Translations under genes and position numbers: made by a program
The notes under the pieces: generated by a model
Databases searched by the model: none
What the model was told of the DNA's origin: nothing
The model's input: the letters and a program-made list of their open reading frames with translations, nothing else
Shown here: positions 35,135-43,407 of the stretch, piece after piece
Layout: every line of letters starts with the position of its first letter
How positions within the stretch are numbered: the stretch's first letter is position 1
Source: CAVQBP01 sp964448105
GTDB taxonomy: Bacteria; Bacteroidota; Ignavibacteria; Ignavibacteriales; Ignavibacteriaceae
NCBI GenBank assembly: GCA_964448105.1
Contig: CAYUVK010000005.1
Coordinates: forward strand, 1-64,000
Length of the DNA stretch: 64,000 nt
Direction of reading: 5' to 3'

Positions 35135-37312
35135 ATGGTTTTTGGCAATGTTAGACAGTTTCGTAAGAAAAATAATTTAATTTATTTTCTTTTTGTTCTT
35201 GTTTATATAATTTTCCTTCCAACGTATATCTTACCTCAAAGCAATGATGACTGTCTAACTTGCCATAGTGATAATACTCTAACAACCGAGAAAAACGGGA
35301 AAGAAGTATCCTTATATGTTGATTCAAAAGTTTTTAATAACTCAGCACACGGAAAACTTCAATGTATTTCCTGCCATACCGGGTTTAATATTGATGAGAT
35401 CCCTCATAAAGCTAATATTCAACCGATAAATTGTGAATCATGCCATACAAATGCACCAATTCTGCATCCATTTCACCCTCAAATGATAAACGTAAACGGT
35501 GTTGATGGTTCAAAAGATGTAAATTGTAAAGGATGCCACGGTACACATGACATAATATCACCAAAAGTTCCCGGATCAAAATTTAGCGCCGCTAATATAG
35601 TAAATGCTTGTGGCAGCTGTCATCCCGATAAAGAAAAAGAATTTTCTACTTCAGCTCATGCAAATGGTTTAAGAGAAGGAGTGAAAGGTGCACCAAATTG
35701 TTTTACATGTCATAAGAACCATATTGTGTCATTCGGTTCTGTAAAAGACACTACACAGCTTAAAATTAATCAGGAAAAACTCTGTTTATCATGTCATCTA
35801 GATAATCCGGAAATAAGGTCCAGAACGGCTCCTTCGGCAGGATTTATTTCTTCATACACAAATAGTGTACATGGCAAAGCATTACTTGATGGCAATGGCA
35901 AAGCAGCTAATTGTGTAAATTGCCATACCGCACATAAGGTAAAGGCGACCAGTGATCCTACATCAACAGTAAATAGATTTAACATACCTAATACTTGCGG
36001 GCAATGCCACGCAAATATTGAAAAAGAATACAAGGAAAGTATTCATGGGGTTGCAGCTCTTCAAAAAGGAAGCAGCGATGCACCGGTTTGTATTGATTGC
36101 CATGGAGAACATAATATATTAAAACCCAGCAATCCCCTTGCACCAACATCAAATGTGAATGTTTCCCGGGAAGTCTGTTCTCGCTGTCATGCTTCAATTA
36201 CACTAGCTACAAAATATGGTTTAAATCCGAATCGATGGTCCACTTTTCAAAATAGTTATCATGGTTTAGCTTTACAGGGTGGTGCTACAACCGTTGCGAA
36301 TTGTGGCAGCTGTCATGGGGTTCATCTTATATTACCTCCCAATAATCCAAAATCATCTGTTTTTCGGGGTAACCTTGAAAAGACATGTGGAAAATGTCAC
36401 CCGGGAGCTAACAAAAATTTTACTGTGGGTGATATACATGCAACCAAAAAAGAAAAATCGGATCCGATAATTTATTGGATTTCATTGATTTATATTATAA
36501 TGATTGTTTCGATTATCGGAGCAATGCTGCTGCATAATATTTTAGATTTCTTGAAAAAAGCAAAAATCAAAAAACTGAAGCAGATGGGTTATATTGTTCA
36601 GGAAAAACACAGCCATGCTCTTTATCTCAGGATGAATGTTAATGAAAGAATTCAGCACTTATTATTTACAATCAGCTTTATTATACTTATAATTACCGGA
36701 TTCATGCTTCAGTTCCCGAATTCATGGTGGGTATCTCATATCCGAGACGTGGTTGAAAATGCATTCGAGTATCGAAGCCTGCTGCACAGAATAGCTGCTG
36801 TTATTATGATAGGAACGAGCTTATATCATATTTATTATATTTTATTTACTGATAGGGGAAAGCAGTTAATAAGAGATTTATTTCCTAAAAGACAAGATTT
36901 TTTCGATGCAATTGGAATTGCCAAATTTAATTTAGGTCTTTCTAAAGAAAAACCTAAGCTGGACCGTTTCAGTTATATTGAAAAAGCCGAATATTGGGCA
37001 CTTATCTGGGGAACAATTATAATGTCGGCAACCGGCTTTATTATGTGGTTCGATAATACTTTCATCGGATTGTTTACTTTATTGGGTTGGGAAATTGCCA
37101 GGACAATTCATTATTACGAAGCATGGTTAGCTACATTAGCTATAATTGTTTGGCACTTTTATTTTGTTATTTTCAATCCAGATATATATCCGATGAATAC
37201 ATCCTGGATTACCGGTAAAATGACTGAAGAAGAAATGGCTGAAGAACATCCGGCTGAATTAGAAAGGTTAAAAGGACAACAATCCGGCAATGAAGATGAT
37301 ATTGTTAAATAA
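35135..37312 (+). CDS. CbcL-like fusion: 13-site multihaem cytochrome c plus b-type membrane domain
   Basis: A 725-residue inner-membrane cytochrome. After an N-terminal hydrophobic export segment, the periplasmic part (about 40-420) has thirteen CxxCH sites, the first CLTCH and the last CGKCH, many followed by HGxH-type ligand motifs. From about 446 a membrane part follows, related to diheme cytochrome b of formate dehydrogenase or hydrogenase (RIQHLLFTISFIILIITG, SLLHRIAAVIMIGTS, IHYYEAWLATLAIIVWHFYF). This layout, periplasmic multihaem c followed by an FdnI/HydC-like domain, is that of Geobacter CbcL, although CbcL has fewer haem c. The role inferred is quinol oxidation with electron release into the periplasm. 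It is the first of seven collinear electron-transfer genes. Confidence 0.9.
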   Translation: MVFGNVRQFRKKNNLIYFLFVLVYIIFLPTYILPQSNDDCLTCHSDNTLTTEKNGKEVSLYVDSKVFNNSAHGKLQCISCHTGFNIDEIPHKANIQPINCESCHTNAPILHPFHPQMINVNGVDGSKDVNCKGCHGTHDIISPKVPGSKFSAANIVNACGSCHPDKEKEFSTSAHANGLREGVKGAPNCFTCHKNHIVSFGSVKDTTQLKINQEKLCLSCHLDNPEIRSRTAPSAGFISSYTNSVHGKALLDGNGKAANCVNCHTAHKVKATSDPTSTVNRFNIPNTCGQCHANIEKEYKESIHGVAALQKGSSDAPVCIDCHGEHNILKPSNPLAPTSNVNVSREVCSRCHASITLATKYGLNPNRWSTFQNSYHGLALQGGATTVANCGSCHGVHLILPPNNPKSSVFRGNLEKTCGKCHPGANKNFTVGDIHATKKEKSDPIIYWISLIYIIMIVSIIGAMLLHNILDFLKKAKIKKLKQMGYIVQEKHSHALYLRMNVNERIQHLLFTISFIILIITGFMLQFPNSWWVSHIRDVVENAFEYRSLLHRIAAVIMIGTSLYHIYYILFTDRGKQLIRDLFPKRQDFFDAIGIAKFNLGLSKEKPKLDRFSYIEKAEYWALIWGTIIMSATGFIMWFDNTFIGLFTLLGWEIARTIHYYEAWLATLAIIVWHFYFVIFNPDIYPMNTSWITGKMTEEEMAEEHPAELERLKGQQSGNEDDIVK

Positions 37313-37377
37313 TAAATTAGGGAAACTGTAAAACTTATTGGGATATGAAAAGGGATTAAAAAAGGGATGACGCTTGG

Positions 37378-39369
37378 ATGAAATTATGTAAATTAAATTA
37401 TCGCATTATTCCTGTTTGTATATATTTCTTATTAATTATACCGTTATTATCTGTAAATAGCATATATGCTCAGGAAAATGATGATTGCTTGATGTGTCAC
37501 GGTGATAATACACTTACCGGTAAAAAAGATGGGAAAACATTTTCTGTATTTGTAGATAGTAAAAAATTAGCTTCATCGGTGCATAATGATGTTCAATGTG
37601 TAGATTGTCATGCTGATTTAGCCGGTTCAGATTTCCCCCATAAAACTGACGTTGCTCCTGCACAATGTGTACCGTGCCATGAAGATGAGCAAACATTATA
37701 TTCTGAAGGAATCCATGGTAAAGCTAAAGCAAAAGGGGATCCATTGGCGCCTATTTGTCAAAATTGTCATGGCTCTCATGATATAATTCCGGTTAAAAGT
37801 CCACAATCAGCAGTTTCACCAATTAGAATTCCTTTTGTATGCGGATCATGTCATAAAGAAGGTACCAAAGTACAGGTTCAAAGGCATATTCCCAAAGACC
37901 ATATTTTTGAAAATTATTCCGAAAGTATGCATGGTGTTGGATTATTGCAGAAAGGGCTTTCTGTTACAGCTACTTGTGCTTCGTGCCATTCGCCGCATAA
38001 GATTCTTCCTCCTTCAGATCCGCAGTCGACTATTGCCAGGAAAAATATTTCTAAAACTTGTACCCAGTGTCACCAGGAAATCGAGGCTGTGCACAGAAAA
38101 ATTATTAAAGGAAAATTGTGGGAACAAACTCCGCACGTTCTCCCGGTATGTATAGATTGTCATCCGCCGCATAAAATTAAAAAAGTTCTTTATGAAGAAA
38201 GTGTTGCTAACCAGGATTGTTTAAATTGCCATGGAAGGACCGATCTAAAATCGCAAGACGGACGTTCTATGTTTGTTAATGTTGTTAAGCTTCAAAGTTC
38301 AGCTCATATAAAAATTACGTGCAGCCAATGCCACAATACTGTAAATCCTTCCTTAGTCCGTCCATGTACCGGTATAACTGCAAAAGTTGATTGTTCAATC
38401 TGTCATGCTGATCAAGGGGACCAATATAGAGAAAGTATTCACGGACAACTATTTGCCAAGAATGATCCAAATGCCCCAACATGCGAAGAATGCCATGGTT
38501 CTCATTACGTGTTGGGAAATAAGAATCCTCAATCCCCGATCTTTCATACAAATATTCCGACACTTTGTGCAAAGTGCCATCGAAAAGGAGAACCTGCTGC
38601 GGTAAGATATGTTGGGCAGGAACACGATATAGTTGAAAATTATACTGAAAGCATTCACGGAAAAGGTTTATTGAAAAGCGGTTTAACTGTAACAGCAACC
38701 TGCACTGATTGTCATACAGCACATCATGAGCTTCCTCATTCAGATCCTAATTCAAGTGTAAATAGAAATAATATTGCTCAAACCTGCGGAGGGTGCCATT
38801 ACGGTATTGAAAAACAGCTCGAAAATAGTGTTCATTCTCCAAGTATTACTAAAACAGATCAAAAACTGCCTGTTTGTTATGACTGCCATAGTGCTCATAA
38901 AATAAGCCGGACTGACAATACAGGTTTTAGGCTTGAGATTATGAATATATGCGGCAATTGTCATAAGAAATATGCAGAGACCTATTTTACTACATATCAT
39001 GGTCAGGTTTCGCGTCTTGGTTATGCCAAAACCGCAAAATGCTGGGATTGCCATGGTGCACATGATATTTTACCGGTTGAAAATCCTGCTTCACATTTAA
39101 GTTTTCAAAACAAGGTTCAAATTTGTAAAAAATGTCATGAGGGTGCAACCAGGCAATTTGCAGGATATTTTACACATGCTACCCATCATGAACCTGTTAA
39201 ATATCCACTTATGTTCTGGACTTTTTGGGGAATGACCGGGCTTCTTGTCGGTACATTCTTTATCGCAGGTATTCACACTTTGTTATGGCTACCCCGTTCA
39301 ATAAAATGGAGACGCGAACTAAAACAAAGGATCAAACAATCCCAAAATGATGATGAAAAAGATAGTTAA
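37378..39369 (+). CDS. 19-site multihaem cytochrome c, tail-anchored, internally duplicated
   Basis: A 663-residue cytochrome with an export signal (IPLLSVNSIYAQE), nineteen CxxCH sites from CLMCH to CKKCH, and a C-terminal membrane helix (FWGMTGLLVGTFFIAGIHTLLWL) with a basic tail. The N-terminus copies that of the preceding gene (NDDCLMCHGDNTL versus NDDCLTCHSDNTL). Within the protein, about 35-245 and about 280-490 repeat each other: compare ENYSESMHGVGLLQKGLSVT with ENYTESIHGKGLLKSGLTVT. It should form a long periplasmic electron wire next to the separate b-type subunit encoded 49 bases downstream. Confidence 0.92.
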   Translation: MKLCKLNYRIIPVCIYFLLIIPLLSVNSIYAQENDDCLMCHGDNTLTGKKDGKTFSVFVDSKKLASSVHNDVQCVDCHADLAGSDFPHKTDVAPAQCVPCHEDEQTLYSEGIHGKAKAKGDPLAPICQNCHGSHDIIPVKSPQSAVSPIRIPFVCGSCHKEGTKVQVQRHIPKDHIFENYSESMHGVGLLQKGLSVTATCASCHSPHKILPPSDPQSTIARKNISKTCTQCHQEIEAVHRKIIKGKLWEQTPHVLPVCIDCHPPHKIKKVLYEESVANQDCLNCHGRTDLKSQDGRSMFVNVVKLQSSAHIKITCSQCHNTVNPSLVRPCTGITAKVDCSICHADQGDQYRESIHGQLFAKNDPNAPTCEECHGSHYVLGNKNPQSPIFHTNIPTLCAKCHRKGEPAAVRYVGQEHDIVENYTESIHGKGLLKSGLTVTATCTDCHTAHHELPHSDPNSSVNRNNIAQTCGGCHYGIEKQLENSVHSPSITKTDQKLPVCYDCHSAHKISRTDNTGFRLEIMNICGNCHKKYAETYFTTYHGQVSRLGYAKTAKCWDCHGAHDILPVENPASHLSFQNKVQICKKCHEGATRQFAGYFTHATHHEPVKYPLMFWTFWGMTGLLVGTFFIAGIHTLLWLPRSIKWRRELKQRIKQSQNDDEKDS

Positions 39370-39418
39370 TGATAAGCTTAATTTGAGAATATTTTAATAT
39401 TATATCATCAAATTTAAT

Positions 39419-40318
39419 ATGGATGAAGAAAAAGAAATAATGGCGGATGAAATAAAACAAAGACCTGAGAAATTTTATACCGACAGGAAAGAGAGAAATG
39501 AATATCAAAGATTTAAAAGTTTAAACAGGATACTTCATTTTTTGATGATCCTTTGTTTTTTTACTCTTGCTTTTACCGGCTTAACACTTAAATTTTCCTA
39601 CACCGGCTGGGCAGTTATTTTATCCCACTTAATGGGTGGATTTGAAACCGCAGGATATATTCACAGGTTTGCGGCGGTTATTATGGTTGGTATATTTATT
39701 ACTCATATAAGCGACCTGTTCAAGATGAAAAGAAAAGAATATGGCTCATGGAAAAATTTACTCTTAGGTCCCGATTCTATGCTTTTGAATAAGAAAGATT
39801 TCCATGATTTAGTTGATTCTGTCAAATGGTTTATAGGAATGGGAGAAAGGCCTGATTATGGTAGATGGACTTACTGGGAGAAGTTTGATTACTTTGCAGT
39901 GTTCTGGGGTGTCTTTGTTATTGGTTCCACAGGATTAACTCTTTGGTTCCCACAATTTTTTACGCAATTTTTACCCGGATGGGTTATTAACGTTGCAACT
40001 ATTATTCATAGTGATGAAGCTTTGCTCGCTACCGGATTTATTTTTACTGTTCACTTCTTTAATACACATTTAAGACCTGAAAAATTCCCCATGGATATTG
40101 TAATATTTTCCGGACGTGTTCCTATTGAGGAATATAAAATCGATAGACCGGGTGATTATGAGAAACTTAAAAAAAGTGGGAAACTAAGTGAGCAGCTTAT
40201 GGAACCTTACCCGGATTTTGTTATTAAAGGAATTAAAATTTTCGGCTGGATTGCACTTAGTTTAGGTTTCAGTATAATTGTATGGATAATTTATGCAATG
40301 ATATTTGCATATAAGTAA
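39419..40318 (+). CDS. b-type cytochrome membrane subunit (FdnI/HydC-like)
   Basis: A 299-residue protein with about five helices and paired histidines in NRILHFLMILCFF, GYIHRFAAVIM, IFITHISD and TIIHSDEALLA...TVHFFNTH, the haem b pattern of formate dehydrogenase gamma subunits. It is homologous to the C-terminal half of the gene at 35135 (compare HRFAAVIMVG with HRIAAVIMIG, and EKFDYFAVFWG with EKAEYWALIWG). With the 19-haem protein it would recreate, as two chains, the architecture that is fused at 35135. Another ATG 21 bases inside (39440) is also possible as start. Confidence 0.88.
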   Translation: MDEEKEIMADEIKQRPEKFYTDRKERNEYQRFKSLNRILHFLMILCFFTLAFTGLTLKFSYTGWAVILSHLMGGFETAGYIHRFAAVIMVGIFITHISDLFKMKRKEYGSWKNLLLGPDSMLLNKKDFHDLVDSVKWFIGMGERPDYGRWTYWEKFDYFAVFWGVFVIGSTGLTLWFPQFFTQFLPGWVINVATIIHSDEALLATGFIFTVHFFNTHLRPEKFPMDIVIFSGRVPIEEYKIDRPGDYEKLKKSGKLSEQLMEPYPDFVIKGIKIFGWIALSLGFSIIVWIIYAMIFAYK

Positions 40319-40354
40319 ATCTTTTAATAATTTTTTTTAATAATTATCGCTTAA

Positions 40355-41851
40355 ATGAAAAAGATTTTTCCTTCATCTTTCTACAATCCAATTACATTAA
40401 TAGGCGCAGCTTTAGCCGTAATAAATTTCGGATTAATTCTCTTCCTAATGCTTTTAGAAGCACTTACTCCGAATCCAAAACCATATATGGGTATTATTGC
40501 TTTTGTAATCTTACCCGGATTTTTGATTATTGGTTTGATACTGATTGCTTTTGGGATAGTCAGAGAACATAGAAGAGAAAGGCATGGTAAGAAAAGGAGT
40601 GCAAGATTTCCTGTTATAGATTTGAATAATCCTAAACATCGTTCCGCATTAATTTTTTTTTCAGTAGGAACGATTCTTCTATTATTATTCTCTGCCTTCG
40701 GAAGTTTTAAGGCTTATGAATATACCGATTCAAATCAGTTTTGCGGCACAATTTGTCATTCCGTAATGAATCCTGAATATACAGCATATCAAAATTCTCC
40801 TCATGCAAGAGTAGATTGTGTAAAATGCCATATTGGGCCCGGAGCCGGCTGGTATGTCCGCTCCAAATTATCAGGTGCTTATCAAGTTTATTCAGTTATT
40901 TTTAAAAAATATCAGCGCCCAATTCCTACTCCAATTACTAATTTAAGACCTGCAAGAGAAACCTGTGAGCAATGCCATTGGCCGAATGTATTTTATAATC
41001 AGAAAAAGCATGTGAACACTTATTACCTTTCTGACAAAGAAAACTCCCAAATGGTATTGACTCTTTTAATGAAGATAGGCGGAGGGAACGAGGTAACTGG
41101 TGTAACTTCTGGTATACATTGGCATATGAATATATCAAATGAAATCACATATCTTGCAACTGATACCGCACGTCAGGTTATCCCCTGGGTTAAAGCCAAA
41201 TCATTGTTAACCGGAAAAGAAACAATATATAAAAGTACAGAAACAAATTTAACTGATGAACAGATTAAAAATGGCAATAAGAGAATAATGGATTGCATAG
41301 ATTGCCATAATCGACCCTCACACATATATCATCCTCCTGCTCAATCGGTAAATGAGGAAATGGCTGCGGGTTTTGTAAATCCCAAATTGCCGTATATTAA
41401 AAGCATAGCTGTCGAGGCACTCGAAGGAAGTTATTCAACCAAACCAATTGCATTAGACAGTATAAAATTGACAATTGAGGATTTTTACAAAAATAATTTC
41501 CCGCATATTGATTCAGTTAAAAAAGTAGATATCGAAAAGACTATTAAACAAATACAGGGAATTTATAAGCTGAATTATTTTCCCGAAATGAATGTTAGCT
41601 GGAAAAAATTTCCAAATAATTTAGGACATTTATATTCACCCGGATGTTTTAGATGCCATGATGGTAAACATGTCAGTGCCGATGGTAAAGTAATTTCAAG
41701 AGATTGCAGTGTATGCCATACAATACTAGCGGAGCAATTCGGTGATAATCAGCCTAATGTTTCATTAACAGGTTTAACATATAAGCATCCTGTCGATATA
41801 GGTAATTCCTGGCAGGAAACTGCATGCAGCGATTGTCATTCAAGTAATTGA
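40355..41851 (+). CDS. ImcH-like NapC/NirT cytochrome, three helices and seven haem-c sites
   Basis: A 498-residue membrane cytochrome. Three helices (about 12-35, 45-67 and 92-117) precede seven haem sites: CGTICH, CVKCH, CEQCH, CIDCH, CFRCH, CSVCH and CSDCH. The first is a CX3CH site followed by SVMNPEYTAY, a form known in NapC/NirT relatives. Size, three helices and seven haems match ImcH of Geobacter, an inner-membrane quinol oxidase for metal reduction at higher potential. I infer a quinol dehydrogenase passing electrons to periplasmic cytochromes. It lies 36 bases after the b-type gene and 13 before the Rieske gene. Confidence 0.88.
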   Translation: MKKIFPSSFYNPITLIGAALAVINFGLILFLMLLEALTPNPKPYMGIIAFVILPGFLIIGLILIAFGIVREHRRERHGKKRSARFPVIDLNNPKHRSALIFFSVGTILLLLFSAFGSFKAYEYTDSNQFCGTICHSVMNPEYTAYQNSPHARVDCVKCHIGPGAGWYVRSKLSGAYQVYSVIFKKYQRPIPTPITNLRPARETCEQCHWPNVFYNQKKHVNTYYLSDKENSQMVLTLLMKIGGGNEVTGVTSGIHWHMNISNEITYLATDTARQVIPWVKAKSLLTGKETIYKSTETNLTDEQIKNGNKRIMDCIDCHNRPSHIYHPPAQSVNEEMAAGFVNPKLPYIKSIAVEALEGSYSTKPIALDSIKLTIEDFYKNNFPHIDSVKKVDIEKTIKQIQGIYKLNYFPEMNVSWKKFPNNLGHLYSPGCFRCHDGKHVSADGKVISRDCSVCHTILAEQFGDNQPNVSLTGLTYKHPVDIGNSWQETACSDCHSSN

Positions 41852-41864
41852 GGGAGCATAAATA

Positions 41865-42317
41865 ATGAATAACACTATGAGTAGTGGGGTTCATAAAAGG
41901 CGGGACTTCCTGAAATATTTTCTGTCTGCCGGTTTATTTGGATTAGGAGGGATAATTCTCTATCCTTTTTTTGCATACCTAAAACCCCCAAAACAAAGTG
42001 AAGTAGAAGTTTCAAATGTATCTGCGGGAAAGCTGACTGATTTAAAAGAAGGTAGCGGGAAAATAATTAAATTCGGCAGTAAGCCGGTTCTCCTTATTCA
42101 TACTCCCGACAATAAATTTAAAGCTTTTTCGGCAGTATGCACCCACCTCGGATGTACTGTTCAATACAGGAACGATATGGGATTAATTTGGTGTGCATGC
42201 CATAATGGAAAGTATGATCTAAATGGTCGCAATGTTGCAGGACCACCACCCAAACCCCTGGAAGAATATAGAGTTATTCTTAAGGGAGACGAAATTTTCG
42301 TTTCAAAAACAGCTTGA
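41865..42317 (+). CDS. Rieske 2Fe-2S protein of a cytochrome bc/b6f-type complex
   Basis: A 150-residue protein with a Tat-like N-terminus (KRRDFLKYF) and one membrane helix, then the cluster-binding loops CTHLGC (Cys92, His94, Cys97) and CACHNG (Cys110, Cys112, His113) followed by DLNGRNVAGPPPKPLEEY. Cys97 and Cys112 would form the usual disulfide. It accepts the first electron from quinol at the Qo site. The cytochrome b gene begins 7 bases downstream, so they are co-translated partners. GGGAG precedes the start. Confidence 0.94.
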   Translation: MNNTMSSGVHKRRDFLKYFLSAGLFGLGGIILYPFFAYLKPPKQSEVEVSNVSAGKLTDLKEGSGKIIKFGSKPVLLIHTPDNKFKAFSAVCTHLGCTVQYRNDMGLIWCACHNGKYDLNGRNVAGPPPKPLEEYRVILKGDEIFVSKTA

Positions 42318-42324
42318 GATAAAA

Positions 42325-43407
42325 ATGAAAAATTTTTTTAGAAGAGTCTATCTCTGGTTTGATGAAAGAACTAACCTGGAAAGTCTTGTAGAGTTTATGG
42401 GAAAAAAATATGTTCCTATTCACAGGCATTCCGTTTGGTACTATTTCGGGGGAGTTTCACTTTTTTTATTTATTATTCAGGTAATAACGGGAATATTACT
42501 CCTGTTTTATTATAAGGCCAGTACTGATTTAGCATTTGAAAGTGTTCAGTTTATAATGTCAAAGGTTCAATTCGGCTGGCTTATCCGTTCAATTCATGCA
42601 TGGGCTGCTAACTTATTTATCTTTTCGGTATTTGTTCACATGTTCAGTGTATTTTTTGAAAAGGCATACAGAAAACCACGTGAGGTTACATGGATAACCG
42701 GTGCATTAATGTTTTTTTTGGCACTTGGTTTTGGTTTTAGCGGGTACTTATTACCATGGAATCAATTATCTTTTTTCGCCACTAAAGTTGGGTCCGATAT
42801 TGTTGGTGCGATTCCTTTAATCGGAGAACCGGTCAAGATTTTTATGCGCGGGGGTAATGATGTAACAGGTGCAACCCTTTCACGGCTGTTCGGATTTCAT
42901 GTAGCTTTATTCCCTGGAATTTTTACTTTTCTTTTGATAATTCATTTAGTGCTTGTTCAAAGACAAGGGATGAGCGAGCCGTTAGAGTTTGAAGCTAAAA
43001 AACCCGTCATTGAAAAAAAGAAGATGCCATTCTTTCCTAACTTTATGCTTCGCGATTTACTGCTCTGGTTGATAGTTCTTAACATATTAGCGATACTCGC
43101 TGTCTTTTTCCCAGCAGAATTAGGAATTAAAGCTGATCCGTTTGCATCTGCGCCTGCCGGAATTAAACCGGAATGGTATTTTTTATTTATGTTTCAGACT
43201 TTAAAATATTTTCCTGCTCATATCTTATTTATTGAAGGTGAACTTCTCGGCATTTTACTTTTTGGTCTTGCCGGTTTATTGTGGCTTCTCGTTCCTTTTT
43301 GGGATGTTAAAAGTTCTAAAGGACAGCAAAACCGTTTAATAAATTATATCGGGATTTTTGCTGTCATGTTCATCATTGTTTTAACAATACTTGGATGGAC
43401 CTCATGA
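42325..43407 (+). CDS. Cytochrome b of a bc/b6f-type complex, b6 and subunit IV fused
   Basis: A 360-residue membrane protein; ATG 42325 follows the Rieske stop and gives the proper N-terminus, whereas the open frame extends upstream inside the Rieske gene. Haem b ligands are His91 and His105, and His192 and His207. The spacing 14 then 15 matches cytochrome b6 rather than mitochondrial cytochrome b. The Qo motif PEWY is at 282-285. The protein has no cysteine at all, so the covalent haem ci of b6f cannot be attached in the usual way. The C-terminal subunit-IV-like part is fused. The next gene, an 11-haem cytochrome, overlaps its stop and probably replaces cytochrome c1/f. Confidence 0.94.
   Translation: MKNFFRRVYLWFDERTNLESLVEFMGKKYVPIHRHSVWYYFGGVSLFLFIIQVITGILLLFYYKASTDLAFESVQFIMSKVQFGWLIRSIHAWAANLFIFSVFVHMFSVFFEKAYRKPREVTWITGALMFFLALGFGFSGYLLPWNQLSFFATKVGSDIVGAIPLIGEPVKIFMRGGNDVTGATLSRLFGFHVALFPGIFTFLLIIHLVLVQRQGMSEPLEFEAKKPVIEKKKMPFFPNFMLRDLLLWLIVLNILAILAVFFPAELGIKADPFASAPAGIKPEWYFLFMFQTLKYFPAHILFIEGELLGILLFGLAGLLWLLVPFWDVKSSKGQQNRLINYIGIFAVMFIIVLTILGWTS

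Noticed and set aside
38315..38722. Minus-strand frame of 135 codons inside the 19-haem gene
   Set aside because: It is the antisense shadow of a gene with obvious CxxCH motifs and has no ribosome site or recognisable domain.
42223..42324. 34-residue N-terminal extension of cytochrome b
   Set aside because: It overlaps the end of the Rieske gene in another frame; ATG 42325 is the normal family start.
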